Shown here in pieces: positions 44,099 through 51,565 of a stretch of 64,000 nucleotides of DNA (positions are counted from its first letter, which is position 1; every line of letters starts with the position of its first letter). This stretch comes from Deltaproteobacteria bacterium IMCC39146 (GTDB taxonomy: Bacteria > Desulfobacterota > Desulfuromonadia > Desulfuromonadales > BM103): the NCBI GenBank assembly GCA_030005635.1, contig JARUHP010000002.1, positions 158,892-222,891 of the forward strand. The letters run 5' to 3'. The notes under the pieces are model-generated. The model was not told the origin of the DNA. It ran no database searches and saw nothing but the letters and a program-made list of their open reading frames with translations. Made by a program: the position numbers and the translations under genes.

Positions 44099-44659
44099 AT
44101 GACATCCAATGATCTGAAACGGGGGCTGGTTTTTCTGCTTGATAACGCCCCTTGTCTGGTCCTCGACATCAGTAGCCAGAGCCCTTCGGCCCGTGGCGGC
44201 AACACCCTTATTAAAACCAAGTACCGTAACCTGCTCAGCGGGCAAGTGCTGGAGAAAACCTTCAAGGCCGGTGACCGTGTTGACGATGCTGACTTTGAAA
44301 AGCGTAAAGGTCAGTTCCTCTATGCCGATAACGACAATGGCGTATTCATGGACCTTGAGAGTTATGAGCAGTATGAACTGGGTGATGATATGTATGGACC
44401 GGTAAAAGGTTTCCTGCTTGATGGCACCGAAGTTGTAATGGGTGTCTTCGAAGGGCAGGTTGTCTCTATCGAACCGCCGATGAACGTGGAGTTGCTGGTC
44501 ACTGAAACGGCCCCTGCGATCAAGAACGCGACTGCCCAGGCGCAAACCAAGGAAGCCGTTTTAGAGACAGGCTTGAGGCTTCAGGTTCCCTCTTATCTTG
44601 AGACGGATGAAAGGGTCAAGGTTGATACGCGTGAGGGACGATTCGTTTCCAGGGCGTAG
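44099..44659 (+). CDS. efpL: EF-P-like protein EfpL (YeiP)
   Basis: A 186-residue EF-P paralogue. The tip loop is SPSARGGNTL with Arg32 in place of the modifiable Lys. The C-terminal domain has VTETAPAIKNATAQAQTKEAVLETGL, very close to the YeiP/EfpL signature. EfpL works unmodified on a wider set of stall motifs than EF-P. AGAAGGAGAA precedes the ATG, and a strong palindromic terminator follows. Standing about 700 bp from efp in divergent orientation, it is not a tandem duplicate but a distinct subfamily. Confidence 0.92.
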   Translation: MTSNDLKRGLVFLLDNAPCLVLDISSQSPSARGGNTLIKTKYRNLLSGQVLEKTFKAGDRVDDADFEKRKGQFLYADNDNGVFMDLESYEQYELGDDMYGPVKGFLLDGTEVVMGVFEGQVVSIEPPMNVELLVTETAPAIKNATAQAQTKEAVLETGLRLQVPSYLETDERVKVDTREGRFVSRA

Positions 44660-44708
44660 TTTTGAGGCGCGTGGCGTGTAGCGCGTAGCGGGATAAAATA
44701 TTATTTTT

Positions 44709-44748
44709 AATGGGGCCGACTCAATTGAGTCGGCCCCATTTTTTTTCT
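44709..44748 (+). terminator. Terminator after efpL
   Basis: A fully palindromic stem GGGGCCGACTCA / TGAGTCGGCCCC (44712-44737, AT at centre) is followed by eight Ts. Flanking gcgcgtggcgtgtagcg-type repeats (44660-44694, 44758-44780) pair across it. Confidence 0.93.
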
Positions 44749-44792
44749 TCTGTTTTGACGCGCCTCTCGCTACACACCGTAGGCTATAAAAT

Positions 44793-44838
44793 TCGCAGTT
44801 TTGCAAAAAGCTACAGGAAAGCTCTTGCAGTTATGCAA
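44793..44838. promoter_or_regulatory. Paired TTGCA-N4-TGCAA activator sites upstream of the OFA transporter
   Basis: Site 1 (44793-44806) TCGCA-GTTT-TGCAA and site 2 (44825-44838) TTGCA-GTTA-TGCAA are 32 bp apart. They end about 225 bp before a -24/-12 promoter. The same pair with the same 32-bp spacing occurs at 53730-53775. Positions fit enhancer sites for an NtrC-type activator. Confidence 0.7.
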
Positions 44839-45063
44839 AACCGTGTTTTAAGTCTCCCTGATGATCCTCGTAAACCCTGTTCTATTCACACTTTCCCCCC
44901 TTCTTGTTTTCCCATCCCAGTCTTTATGCCTTCCGACCACGTCCTGACGTTGTTTGCGTTTGTGCAAAAGCACGATTTTATCCAAAGCTCAAAACATCCT
45001 GCGTTTTAGAATTTAAGTATCCGTAAATATTGAATAAAAAAACTTTTTTAGCCGTGCCAATTG

Positions 45064-45081
45064 TTTGGTATACGGATTGCC
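45064..45081 (+). promoter_or_regulatory. Predicted sigma-54 (-24/-12) promoter of the OFA transporter
   Basis: TTTGGTATACGGATTGCC has GG and GC with the correct 12-bp register for RpoN. It is nearly identical to the element at 53615-53632 (TTTGGTATACGCCTTGCT on the minus strand). It implies a 5' leader of about 180 nt. Confidence 0.7.
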
Positions 45082-45093
45082 ATTGTTCTTAGT

Positions 45094-45274
45094 CACAAGT
45101 TGCTCAAACGTGTGGCGGAAAAGAGCGAAGCCTATGCATTTACAAAAACCCGGAGGCTCTAGAAGAAAACCAGTCATCGGCGCCTTCAAGGCGCGGTGGC
45201 CATTGTCATACCGGGTTCAGCAATTGAGACAATACGGTTTGGATAATTCAATACCGATTACAAGGGAGGAAAAC
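45094..45274 (+). promoter_or_regulatory. Structured 5' leader of the OFA transporter mRNA
   Basis: AACCCGG (45147-45153) can pair with CCGGGTT (45211-45217), enclosing a GCGCC-TTCAA-GGCGC hairpin (45180-45194). GGAGG then precedes the ATG at 45275. It resembles no riboswitch class I know. It may simply stabilise the mRNA. The remainder of 44749-45063, apart from the sites listed, shows no gene. Confidence 0.4.
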
Positions 45275-46588
45275 ATGAGCAAGCAGAATGTATCATCAAA
45301 ACGCGGTTGGACAGTGGTTCTGGCCGGTACCGGTATTAACCTGGCGCTGGGCATCCTTTACACATGGAGTATTTTTAAAGGTGCTATCGCCGAGTCGATC
45401 GCTGCAGGCGGTACCGGAGCCTTTACCTGGGACAAGGCCTCAATCAACGATCCTTACGCAACGGCCTGCCTGATGTTTGCTGTAGCCATGATTGTTGCCG
45501 GTAAGGTTCAGGACAAATTCGGCCCCCGCGTTACCTGTATCATCGGCGGCTTGATGGTTGGTACCGGATTTATGTGGATCTCGCAGACCACCAACTACTG
45601 GGCATGGATCGTTGGTTTTGGTTGCATAGCCGGTATGGGTATCGGCTTCGGATACTCTGCAGCCACCCCGCCTGCTCTGAAATGGTTCCCTCCCGCCAAA
45701 ACCGGTCTGATTGCAGGTATCGTTGTCGCCGGCTTCGGTCTCGCGTCAGTCTACATTGCTCCTCTGGCTCAGTACCTGCTCGGTGCCTACGGTCTGCAAC
45801 AATCGATGCTCTACTTCGGTTTCGGTTTTGTAGCCATCACTTGTTTCTTCGGCATGTTCCTCGCCAATCCTCCCGAGGGTTACGTTGCTGATCCGGATGC
45901 TGCAAAGTCGACTGCCAAAGCAGTTGTTACAGAAGATAAATCTCCTTCAGAAATTCTCAAAACAGCCAAATTTTATACACTCTGGACCTGTTTCTTTATC
46001 GGTGCTGGTGCCGGTCTCATGGTCATCGGTAGCGCCAAAGGCCTGGCCAAGGCCAGTATGGGCGAGATGGCTTTCCTAGTTGTTGCCATCATGTCAGTTG
46101 GTAATGCTGCCGGTCGTATCGTTGCCGGCGTAGTCTCCGACAAGATCGGCCGTGCCAACACTCTGGTGATCATGCTGGTTTTTCAGGCGGTCCTGATGTT
46201 CCTGGCGATCCCGGTGATCGACGGTACTTACAACAATCCGCTGGCTATGCCATTGCTGGTCACCTTCATGGTCTTCAACTACGGCACCAACCTGTCACTC
46301 TTCCCATCCTTCGCCAAAGACCTCTGGGGTGCCAAGCACTTCGGCATGAACTACGGCGTACTCTTCTCGGCCTGGGGCGTGGGAGCTTTTGCTCTGGTAC
46401 GCGTCTCCGAGATGCTGCGTGTTAAGACCGGTGGCTTCACCATGTCTTTTGCTGCTGCCGGTGCTCTGCTGGTTGTGGGTGCAATGCTCGCAGGCACTTT
46501 AAAGACCCGCAAAGCCGAAGTTCCTGCACTCGAAGGTGCTCTCGAAGGCGAGGAAGATCTGGTTTTGTCGAAAGCCAGCAACGAATAG
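45275..46588 (+). CDS. OFA-family MFS transporter (oxalate/formate antiporter-like)
   Basis: A 437-residue, 12-segment MFS protein. It has the N-terminal GWTVVLAGTGINLALGILYTWSIF of the OFA family, GKVQDKFGPR in the first cytoplasmic loop and SDKIGRANTL in the middle loop. OFA members move small carboxylates such as oxalate, formate, pyruvate or acetate. The start at 45275 (GGGAGG 6 bases upstream) is preferred to an in-frame ATG-like codon at 45065, which overlaps the promoter. Control by the sigma-54 two-component system at 53.9-57.2 kb is predicted from shared upstream sites. Confidence 0.88.
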   Translation: MSKQNVSSKRGWTVVLAGTGINLALGILYTWSIFKGAIAESIAAGGTGAFTWDKASINDPYATACLMFAVAMIVAGKVQDKFGPRVTCIIGGLMVGTGFMWISQTTNYWAWIVGFGCIAGMGIGFGYSAATPPALKWFPPAKTGLIAGIVVAGFGLASVYIAPLAQYLLGAYGLQQSMLYFGFGFVAITCFFGMFLANPPEGYVADPDAAKSTAKAVVTEDKSPSEILKTAKFYTLWTCFFIGAGAGLMVIGSAKGLAKASMGEMAFLVVAIMSVGNAAGRIVAGVVSDKIGRANTLVIMLVFQAVLMFLAIPVIDGTYNNPLAMPLLVTFMVFNYGTNLSLFPSFAKDLWGAKHFGMNYGVLFSAWGVGAFALVRVSEMLRVKTGGFTMSFAAAGALLVVGAMLAGTLKTRKAEVPALEGALEGEEDLVLSKASNE

Positions 46589-46633
46589 TTTATTCTCTAC
46601 CGTTTACAAACCCTCCTTCAGGTTCAAACGGCC

Positions 46634-46665
46634 ACGGCCCCGCTATTACTGGCGGGGCCGTTTTG
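46634..46665 (+). terminator. Terminator of the OFA transporter gene
   Basis: ACGGCCCCGC / GCGGGGCCGT stem with an ~8-nt loop and TTTT tail, 46 bp after the stop codon. Confidence 0.88.
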
Positions 46666-46701
46666 GTTGGCTTCATTCACGTTCTGTGTTGATAGAGGAG
46701 T

Positions 46702-46809
46702 ATGTTGAAGGAGCTAGACAATGGTGATCTTTATCGTTGGGTGTCAGTCGGACGTCGCTGGAACGTGATTTTGGGCGACTCGACCACCGAGGTGCTGAGA
46801 CACCTTTAA
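46702..46809 (+). CDS. Possible 35-codon ORF or gene remnant
   Basis: Reads MLKELDNGDLYRWVSVGRRW and then ends DSTTEVLRHL. AGAGGAG lies immediately before the ATG, closer than ideal. The composition looks protein-like, but I recognise no family. It may be the tail of a lost gene. The region 46589-46925 otherwise holds a terminator, a homopolymer tract and the toxin-antitoxin promoter. Confidence 0.25.
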   Translation: MLKELDNGDLYRWVSVGRRWNVILGDSTTEVLRHL

Positions 46810-46823
46810 AGGCAACCCTCTAT

Positions 46824-46849
46824 CCCCCCCCCCTTTTTTTTAAAAAAAA
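46824..46849. repeat. C10-T8-A8 homopolymer tract
   Basis: Ten Cs, eight Ts and eight As in direct succession, 77 bp upstream of the antitoxin start and 20 bp before its -35. Such tracts are prone to slippage in replication and in sequencing. Confidence 0.8.
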
Positions 46850-46869
46850 TTGTTATAACCTATATTTTG

Positions 46870-46909
46870 TTGAACAAACCCCATGCTTTTGTTATACAAT
46901 GTATTACAA
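46870..46909 (+). promoter_or_regulatory. Promoter and operator of the toxin-antitoxin pair
   Basis: -35 TTGAAC (46870-46875), 17-bp spacer, -10 TATACA (46893-46898). A 21-bp near-palindrome TTGTTATACAATGTATTACAA (46889-46909) covers the -10. This is the expected place for an autorepressing antitoxin to bind. Confidence 0.7.
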
Positions 46910-46925
46910 GCTTGTGGAGGCACTT

Positions 46926-47138
46926 ATGCTCGCAATTCGATTAGAAAAAGATTTAGAACAGGAAATTGATCTGCTGGCCAAATCAAAGGGTAGCAATCGA
47001 AGCGCCGTGGTGCGTGAAGCGATAGTTCGCTATTTGGAAGATAATGAAGATCTGGAGCTGGCAAGGCAAGCTCTCACCGAAACTCGCAGCAGTAAATCTC
47101 TAAAAGCTTTGAGGAAAGACCTTGGCCTGGACGGTTGA
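46926..47138 (+). CDS. Ribbon-helix-helix antitoxin
   Basis: A 70-residue protein. LAIRLEKDLEQEIDLLAKSKGSNRSAVVREAIVRYLED, read in two parts, is a typical ribbon-helix-helix DNA-binding domain: a beta strand followed by two helices. The C-terminal tail (ALTETRSSKSLKALRKDLGLDG) would wrap the toxin. The ATG at 46926 follows GGAGG. It overlaps the toxin gene by 17 bp, as expected for a relBE/parDE-like operon. Confidence 0.88.
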   Translation: MLAIRLEKDLEQEIDLLAKSKGSNRSAVVREAIVRYLEDNEDLELARQALTETRSSKSLKALRKDLGLDG

Positions 47139-47397
47139 GGTCAGTGATTTTGCCGAAAAGCAACTGCGCAAGTTAGACCGGCCTATACAAAGAAGGCTTA
47201 TCGACTGGCTTGAGGATCGCATAGACGGTTGCAAGAACCCCAGGCATTTTGGAGAACCCCTGCGAGGAGAAATGGCTGGCCTGTGGCGTTTCCGTGTCGG
47301 GGATTATAGGATCATTTGTGAAATTCAGGATCAGCAGTTGGTTGTATTGGCTTTAGCTGTTGGGCATCGTAGAGAGATTTATCTGCGACGCAAATGA
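47122..47397 (+). CDS. RelE/ParE-family toxin
   Basis: A 91-residue toxin. AWTVEVSDFAEKQLRKLD, WLEDRIDG and LWRFRVGDYRIICEIQDQQLVVLALAVGHRREIY, read in segments, fit the RelE fold, including the conserved RVGDYR and GHRR motifs. RelE-type members cleave mRNA at the ribosome; ParE members poison gyrase. Similarity to RelE is stronger by eye. The start is TTG within the antitoxin 3' end. Confidence 0.87.
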   Translation: MAWTVEVSDFAEKQLRKLDRPIQRRLIDWLEDRIDGCKNPRHFGEPLRGEMAGLWRFRVGDYRIICEIQDQQLVVLALAVGHRREIYLRRK

Positions 47398-47588
47398 TGA
47401 CCCTGGGTCGCGGCGGTGAGTGTGTCAGTGGCAGGGTATCTGAGACAGTTTTTCCATCAACACAGAATGATAACAGAGACTTTTCGTTTAAGGGTGAATC
47501 TGTCTTGCTAGATTGTGCGTTTTTGTGGCGAAATTGCCTGAAAATAATTTATGTCCATGAATGCTGATGTAAGAGAGTCTGGTTCCCA

Positions 47589-48344
47589 ATGATTAAAAGA
47601 AAAACCTGGACAGTAACCGAACCCTGGTAAAGCACCTCAGCAGGTGAGGCCTTTTCATCCTTTGATAAGGTCTTTGCCTTGTCCGAGACACCTATTTCCA
47701 AAGACAAGGTGAGCCTTGTCTTCTGCGTCTGCATAGATGGGCAACACTACTACGTAAAGCAATATCACTCATCCAGGGGCATCCGTAGTTGGTTAGGCCT
47801 TTCTCGTATTCGCCAGGAAGCCCGCAACCAACTCTGGTTTAGTCGCACAGGTTTGTCGGCGGCTCAGGTTGTGGCTTATGGAGAGGAATATATCTTAAGC
47901 CGTACCTTTCGTGGTGTCCTGATCACGGCGTCTATCGATGGCACCAGGGATCTGGCCTGGATGGCCACTAACCAGCCGGACCTTTTTAAAAATCGGCCAT
48001 GGGCCAATCAAGTGATCAGCCAGGTCGCCGAAATTCCGCGGACTCTGCATCAGCACCGTTTCTGTCATAACGACTTGAAGTGGAGCAGCCTGCTGGTCTC
48101 GCAACAGTTGGAGAGCCCAAAGGTGTCCTTAATCGACTGCCCGGTTGGGCAGCGCTTTTTGGGGCCATTTTTCGACTCTCGCATCATCAAAGATTTGGCT
48201 TGCCTGGATAAAGTTGGCAGACGTGCTTTAAGCCGGACACAACGTCTCAGGTTTTACAAACAATACCGTCAGAGTAAGGTCTTTTCTGAAAAAGACCGCG
48301 AAATCATGACAAAGGTTCTGGTCTATTTCAAGGGGCGGGATTGA
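47589..48344 (+). pseudogene. Lipopolysaccharide kinase (InaA/WaaP-like) interrupted by an in-frame stop
   Basis: An ATG at 47589 begins MIKRKTWTVTEPW, a start typical of InaA-like Kdo/LPS kinases. TAA follows at 47628-47630 as codon 14. The same frame then continues open (STSAGEAFSSFDKVFALSE...) to 48344 with kinase features: YYVKQYH (Lys), a QEARNQLWF helix and the catalytic-loop-like HNDLKWSSLL. In that loop the usual metal-binding Asn is Ser, and the DFG position reads IDCPVG. Translation could only restart at a TTG at 47679. The gene looks inactivated or decaying. Confidence 0.75.
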
Positions 48345-48365
48345 ACGAATTCCAAATGACCCGAC

Positions 48366-48728
48366 TCAATCCAGTACAATCCTCTTTGTTGCACCTCCAT
48401 AAGCATGCACTGAATCATGGGCTCTGACCGTGACCTGATGAATGTCGGCCGGAATCTTCACCCCTGAGAGACTTCGGGTAAAGGGCTGCTCGCTGGTGTG
48501 CGGGCGAGCCAATACACGCTTGGCCAGGATCTCGCCGTCCGGAGCTATGATCTCCTATCGGTCGGCATAATGATCCCAACCCTGGTCCGCATGACTCACC
48601 GTTACCTCGAAGCTGTATGTTTGATTTCCAGATCTCTCGACTTCAACTGCAACGACATCGGTTTCACCACCAAGAACTGGCCCGACAAAGCATAAAACAA
48701 GCAAAGCACAAAGCCCCGAATATCTCAT
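48366..48728 (-). pseudogene. Small exported hypothetical protein gene with an in-frame TAG
   Basis: The ATG at 48728 (AGGAG upstream) starts a signal peptide (LCALLVLCFVGPVLG) and a beta-rich domain: TYSFEVTVSHADQGWDHYADR, read to residue 57. TAG at 48557-48555 is codon 58. The same frame resumes with EIIAPDGEILAKRVL and then EQPFTRSLSGVKIP and VTVRAHDSVHAYGG to a TGA at 48366. The 120-codon frame is coherent across the stop. In relatives I recall, a Trp (TGG) follows the YADR-like segment, so TGG-to-TAG is likely. Confidence 0.72.
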
Positions 48729-48849
48729 ATTTATCTCCTGGGAGGACTTCTTTGCTATCATTGTAACAAATGACTCTGCTCGATGCAGAGAGTAGCATTG
48801 ACAGACCGCCGCTCTTACCGCAATATGACGGCTCTTTTCAGGAGATGCT

Positions 48850-50298
48850 ATGACAGCCCAACCGCGACGCCCAAAATCGAAACATGTACATAAGCCCCGC
48901 GCCGAAGAACTGACCTTGACCATAGAGAAGGTTGATGAGGATGGCCTCGGCGTGGCGACCCACGAAGGGAAGCGGGTGGTGGTGTTCGACGCTCTCCCCG
49001 GAGAGCAGGTTGTTGCCCGTGTGGCGCATACCGGACGGCACAGGATTATCGCCAGTACCCATCGTGTCCTGCAGCCTTCACGCGAGCGCGTGGCCAAGAC
49101 GTCCTGTCCGCATTATCGCTCCTGCCAGGGTTGTGCCCTGTTGAGCTGGAAATATCCTGCACAATTGGAGTGTAAGTCCCAGCGGGTGGCCGACGCCCTG
49201 GCCACTTATCCCGAGCTTTATGATGTTGAGTTGGGTGATGTCTGGGCTGCGCCCGAAACTCTTGGATACCGGGCCAGTGCCAAACTGGTTGTGGCCCGTA
49301 AGCGTGGTAAGGGTCAGGTCGGTATGTATCGACGTGGCAGCCACGATGTTGTCGATATTGCCGATTGTCCCTTACATCATCCATTGATTAACCGCGTTGC
49401 TGCAGTTGTCCGCGAGGAACTCGATCGTCGCAATGTCTCGGCCTACGACTCCAACCACCGACGTGGCCTGCTCCGCTATCTGCTGGTACGAGTCAGCCCC
49501 TCTCATGATAAAGCCATGGTGACTTTTGTGACCAGTGAACGCAATTATCGTGAGGTGACGCATCTGGCCAAGTGGCTGCAGCGCAAGGTCCCGGAAGTGA
49601 TCTCTGTGCATCAGAATGTGAACTCCAGCACCGGCAACGTAATCTATGGTCGAGAAACTTTCAGAGTCCTGGGCACCCCCGACCTGATTGACCAGGTTGG
49701 CGACGTGCGTCTGCGACTCGGGCCAACTTCTTTTTTGCAGGTGCATCACGTCCAGGCCGCACGTATCTATCGGTTGGTGCGTGATTGGTGCGATTTGCAG
49801 TCCGGCGAGTCCGCTCTCGATCTTTACTGCGGAGTCGGTGGTATCAGTCTGCATCTTGCCAGTCAAGCGCATCAGGTGCTGGGCATAGAGAGCGTTGCCG
49901 AAGCGGTTCGTCATGCGCAGGCCAATGCCAGCATGAATGGCTTTAAAAACTGCAAGTTTGTCTCAGGTGACGCCGAAGAAATCCTCGCTGATGATCTGCC
50001 TCTGACCGGCAAACTCGGTGCCGTTGTCGTTAACCCGCCTCGCTCAGGTTGCGCGCCACAAGTGTTGGCAGCGATTGCTGCCATGCAACCGCGAACCCTG
50101 GTCTATGTCTCCTGTCATCCGGACAGCCTTGCCCGGGACCTCGCGCTTCTGGTTGCGCAGGGCTTTCGTGTCGAGAAGGTTCAGCCGGTCGATATGTTCC
50201 CGCAGACGCCACATGTCGAGAATGTTGCCCGCTTGAAGTTTGTCGGTGTGAGTCAGCCTGTTCAGAGATCAGAGGCAAAACCAACAAAGAGAAAATGA
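48850..50298 (+). CDS. rlmD: 23S rRNA (uracil-5-)-methyltransferase RlmD family
   Basis: A 482-residue TrmA/RlmD-type RNA m5U methyltransferase. An N-terminal TRAM domain (about 20-75) is followed by the 4Fe-4S ligands in CPHYRSCQGC plus a later Cys. The SAM domain has DLYCGVGGISLHLA, and the nucleophile Cys is in LVYVSCHPDSLARDL. SCHP in place of SCNP is a common variant. AGGAG precedes the ATG. It overlaps the next gene by 4 bp. Confidence 0.92.
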   Translation: MTAQPRRPKSKHVHKPRAEELTLTIEKVDEDGLGVATHEGKRVVVFDALPGEQVVARVAHTGRHRIIASTHRVLQPSRERVAKTSCPHYRSCQGCALLSWKYPAQLECKSQRVADALATYPELYDVELGDVWAAPETLGYRASAKLVVARKRGKGQVGMYRRGSHDVVDIADCPLHHPLINRVAAVVREELDRRNVSAYDSNHRRGLLRYLLVRVSPSHDKAMVTFVTSERNYREVTHLAKWLQRKVPEVISVHQNVNSSTGNVIYGRETFRVLGTPDLIDQVGDVRLRLGPTSFLQVHHVQAARIYRLVRDWCDLQSGESALDLYCGVGGISLHLASQAHQVLGIESVAEAVRHAQANASMNGFKNCKFVSGDAEEILADDLPLTGKLGAVVVNPPRSGCAPQVLAAIAAMQPRTLVYVSCHPDSLARDLALLVAQGFRVEKVQPVDMFPQTPHVENVARLKFVGVSQPVQRSEAKPTKRK

Positions 50299-50915
50299 CA
50301 GCTTCTCAAAGATATCCTATTCCCGCCGGTCGTTTCCGTGCTGAGATTGAAGTGGAGCGCAGTCGTTTTATTGCGACCGTGCAACCGGTAACGTCAACAG
50401 CTGAAGCACAAGCTTTTATAGCTTCCATCAAGACTGAATTCCCTGATGCCAACCACAACTGCTGGGCTTACCTGGTCGGCCCTCCGGAGAACACTGATCA
50501 AGTTGGATTGAGCGACGACGGTGAGCCGCACGGTGCTGCCGGCAAGCCGATGCTGATTGCTCTGCAGTACAGTGGCCTCGGCGACACCGCGGTTGTTGTT
50601 AGTCGTTATTTCGGGGGCATCAAGCTTGGCAAAGGTGGCATGGTTAAGGCCTACACGGCAGCGGTTAAGACGGCTCTGGAGCAGCTATCCCGGGCGGAAC
50701 GCGTTGCGTGGATCAAATTTATAGCGACCTTCGATTATGCTCTGGTGACGCCTTTTGAACGACGTCTGGCAGAGTTTGAAACAGAAATCCTTGATATGGA
50801 CTATGGCGAAAAGGTTGTCTGCCGTCTGCGCTTGCCGGAAGAGCACCGGGAAGATTTCTGCAGAATGTTTGATGATCTCAGTGCCGGCCAAGGACAGCTC
50901 AGATTATTGGATTGA
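50295..50915 (+). CDS. YigZ/IMPACT-family protein
   Basis: A 206-residue protein of the UPF0029/IMPACT family. RFRAEIEVERSRFIATVQPV at the N-terminus, NHNCWAYLVG, LSDDGEPHGAAGKPML and VVSRYFGGIKLGKGG are the family's defining motifs. A C-terminal DUF1949-type ferredoxin-like domain covers about 135-200. Function in bacteria is not settled; translation-related regulation is suspected. The start inside the rlmD stop (ATGA) indicates coupling, and rlmD itself modifies rRNA. Confidence 0.9.
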   Translation: MTASQRYPIPAGRFRAEIEVERSRFIATVQPVTSTAEAQAFIASIKTEFPDANHNCWAYLVGPPENTDQVGLSDDGEPHGAAGKPMLIALQYSGLGDTAVVVSRYFGGIKLGKGGMVKAYTAAVKTALEQLSRAERVAWIKFIATFDYALVTPFERRLAEFETEILDMDYGEKVVCRLRLPEEHREDFCRMFDDLSAGQGQLRLLD

Positions 50916-51127
50916 TCCAATGCCTCGACCTCGGCATAATTCGGACTCGTTTCCTGGATGGCCTGATTCTATGGTGCGGTTCTCTTGGGAACAGAGGGAA
51001 GCGGACGTGTAACCCTCTTGCCCATGGCCTCAATCTCATCGGCACAGTCGCGCTATACAAAGAAGCTCAACATGTTAGAATGATGGTGGCTAATCCTGAT
51101 ATAATGCCTTGTTGAGGGTTGGTCATA

Positions 51128-51499
51128 ATGAGTTATCAAATGTCAGTCACTTTCATGGGTGGCTATGTAGAGGCACATTCCAAAGGTGACAAGAGCTACC
51201 AGACCGCGGTGACGCTCTGGCGAGAGATCCTCAGGGTTTGTGCCGAGCATGAGTGCTACAAGGTCCTCGGTATTGGCGAGTCCACGGCTCAAATGTCCAC
51301 CATGGATTCCATGAATCATGCCCAACGCTTCGAGGATTTCTCGATTATCCGCAAATATCATATTGCCTGGGTCGAACTGAACCGTGAAGCTATCGAGAGT
51401 ACGAAGTTCCTTGAGAGGGTTCTCCTCAATCGCGGCCTTCTCAACGGTAAATTATTGCATGATGTCGCTGAGGCAAAGCGCTGGTTGCTTACACAGTAA
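51128..51499 (+). CDS. Conserved-looking hypothetical protein
   Basis: A 123-residue soluble protein. [21 protein letters not shown], read in part, then [21 protein letters not shown] and [29 protein letters not shown] suggest an alpha/beta fold in which a strand and helix pattern alternates, faintly like STAS/SpoIIAA-type small domains. That is only a fold impression. The ATG at 51128 has GAGGG 8 bases upstream; a GTG at 51119 is less likely. Confidence 0.6.
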   Translation: MSYQMSVTFMGGYVEAHSKGDKSYQTAVTLWREILRVCAEHECYKVLGIGESTAQMSTMDSMNHAQRFEDFSIIRKYHIAWVELNREAIESTKFLERVLLNRGLLNGKLLHDVAEAKRWLLTQ

Positions 51500-51565
51500 C
51501 TTTTTGACCTTCCTGAAGACCTTTGTTTTGCAATAACAATAAAAGCTTTTGAGAAAACCGTCTAT

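Noticed and set aside
45094..45274. Possible c-di-GMP (GEMM) riboswitch in the OFA transporter leader
   Set aside because: GEMM elements are common in this lineage, but the conserved core and receptor pairing could not be found; only generic stems are present.
45065..45274. N-terminal 70-codon extension of the OFA transporter
   Set aside because: It would translate the promoter and leader. GGGAGG before the ATG at 45275 and family alignment favour the shorter form.
46615..46640. tRNA-like ggttcaaac sequence
   Set aside because: It is part of the terminator region; no acceptor stem or other arms can be formed around it.
48729..49097. Upstream extension of the small exported protein on the minus strand
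   Set aside because: It overlaps rlmD antisense. The signal peptide and AGGAG at 48728 define the true start.
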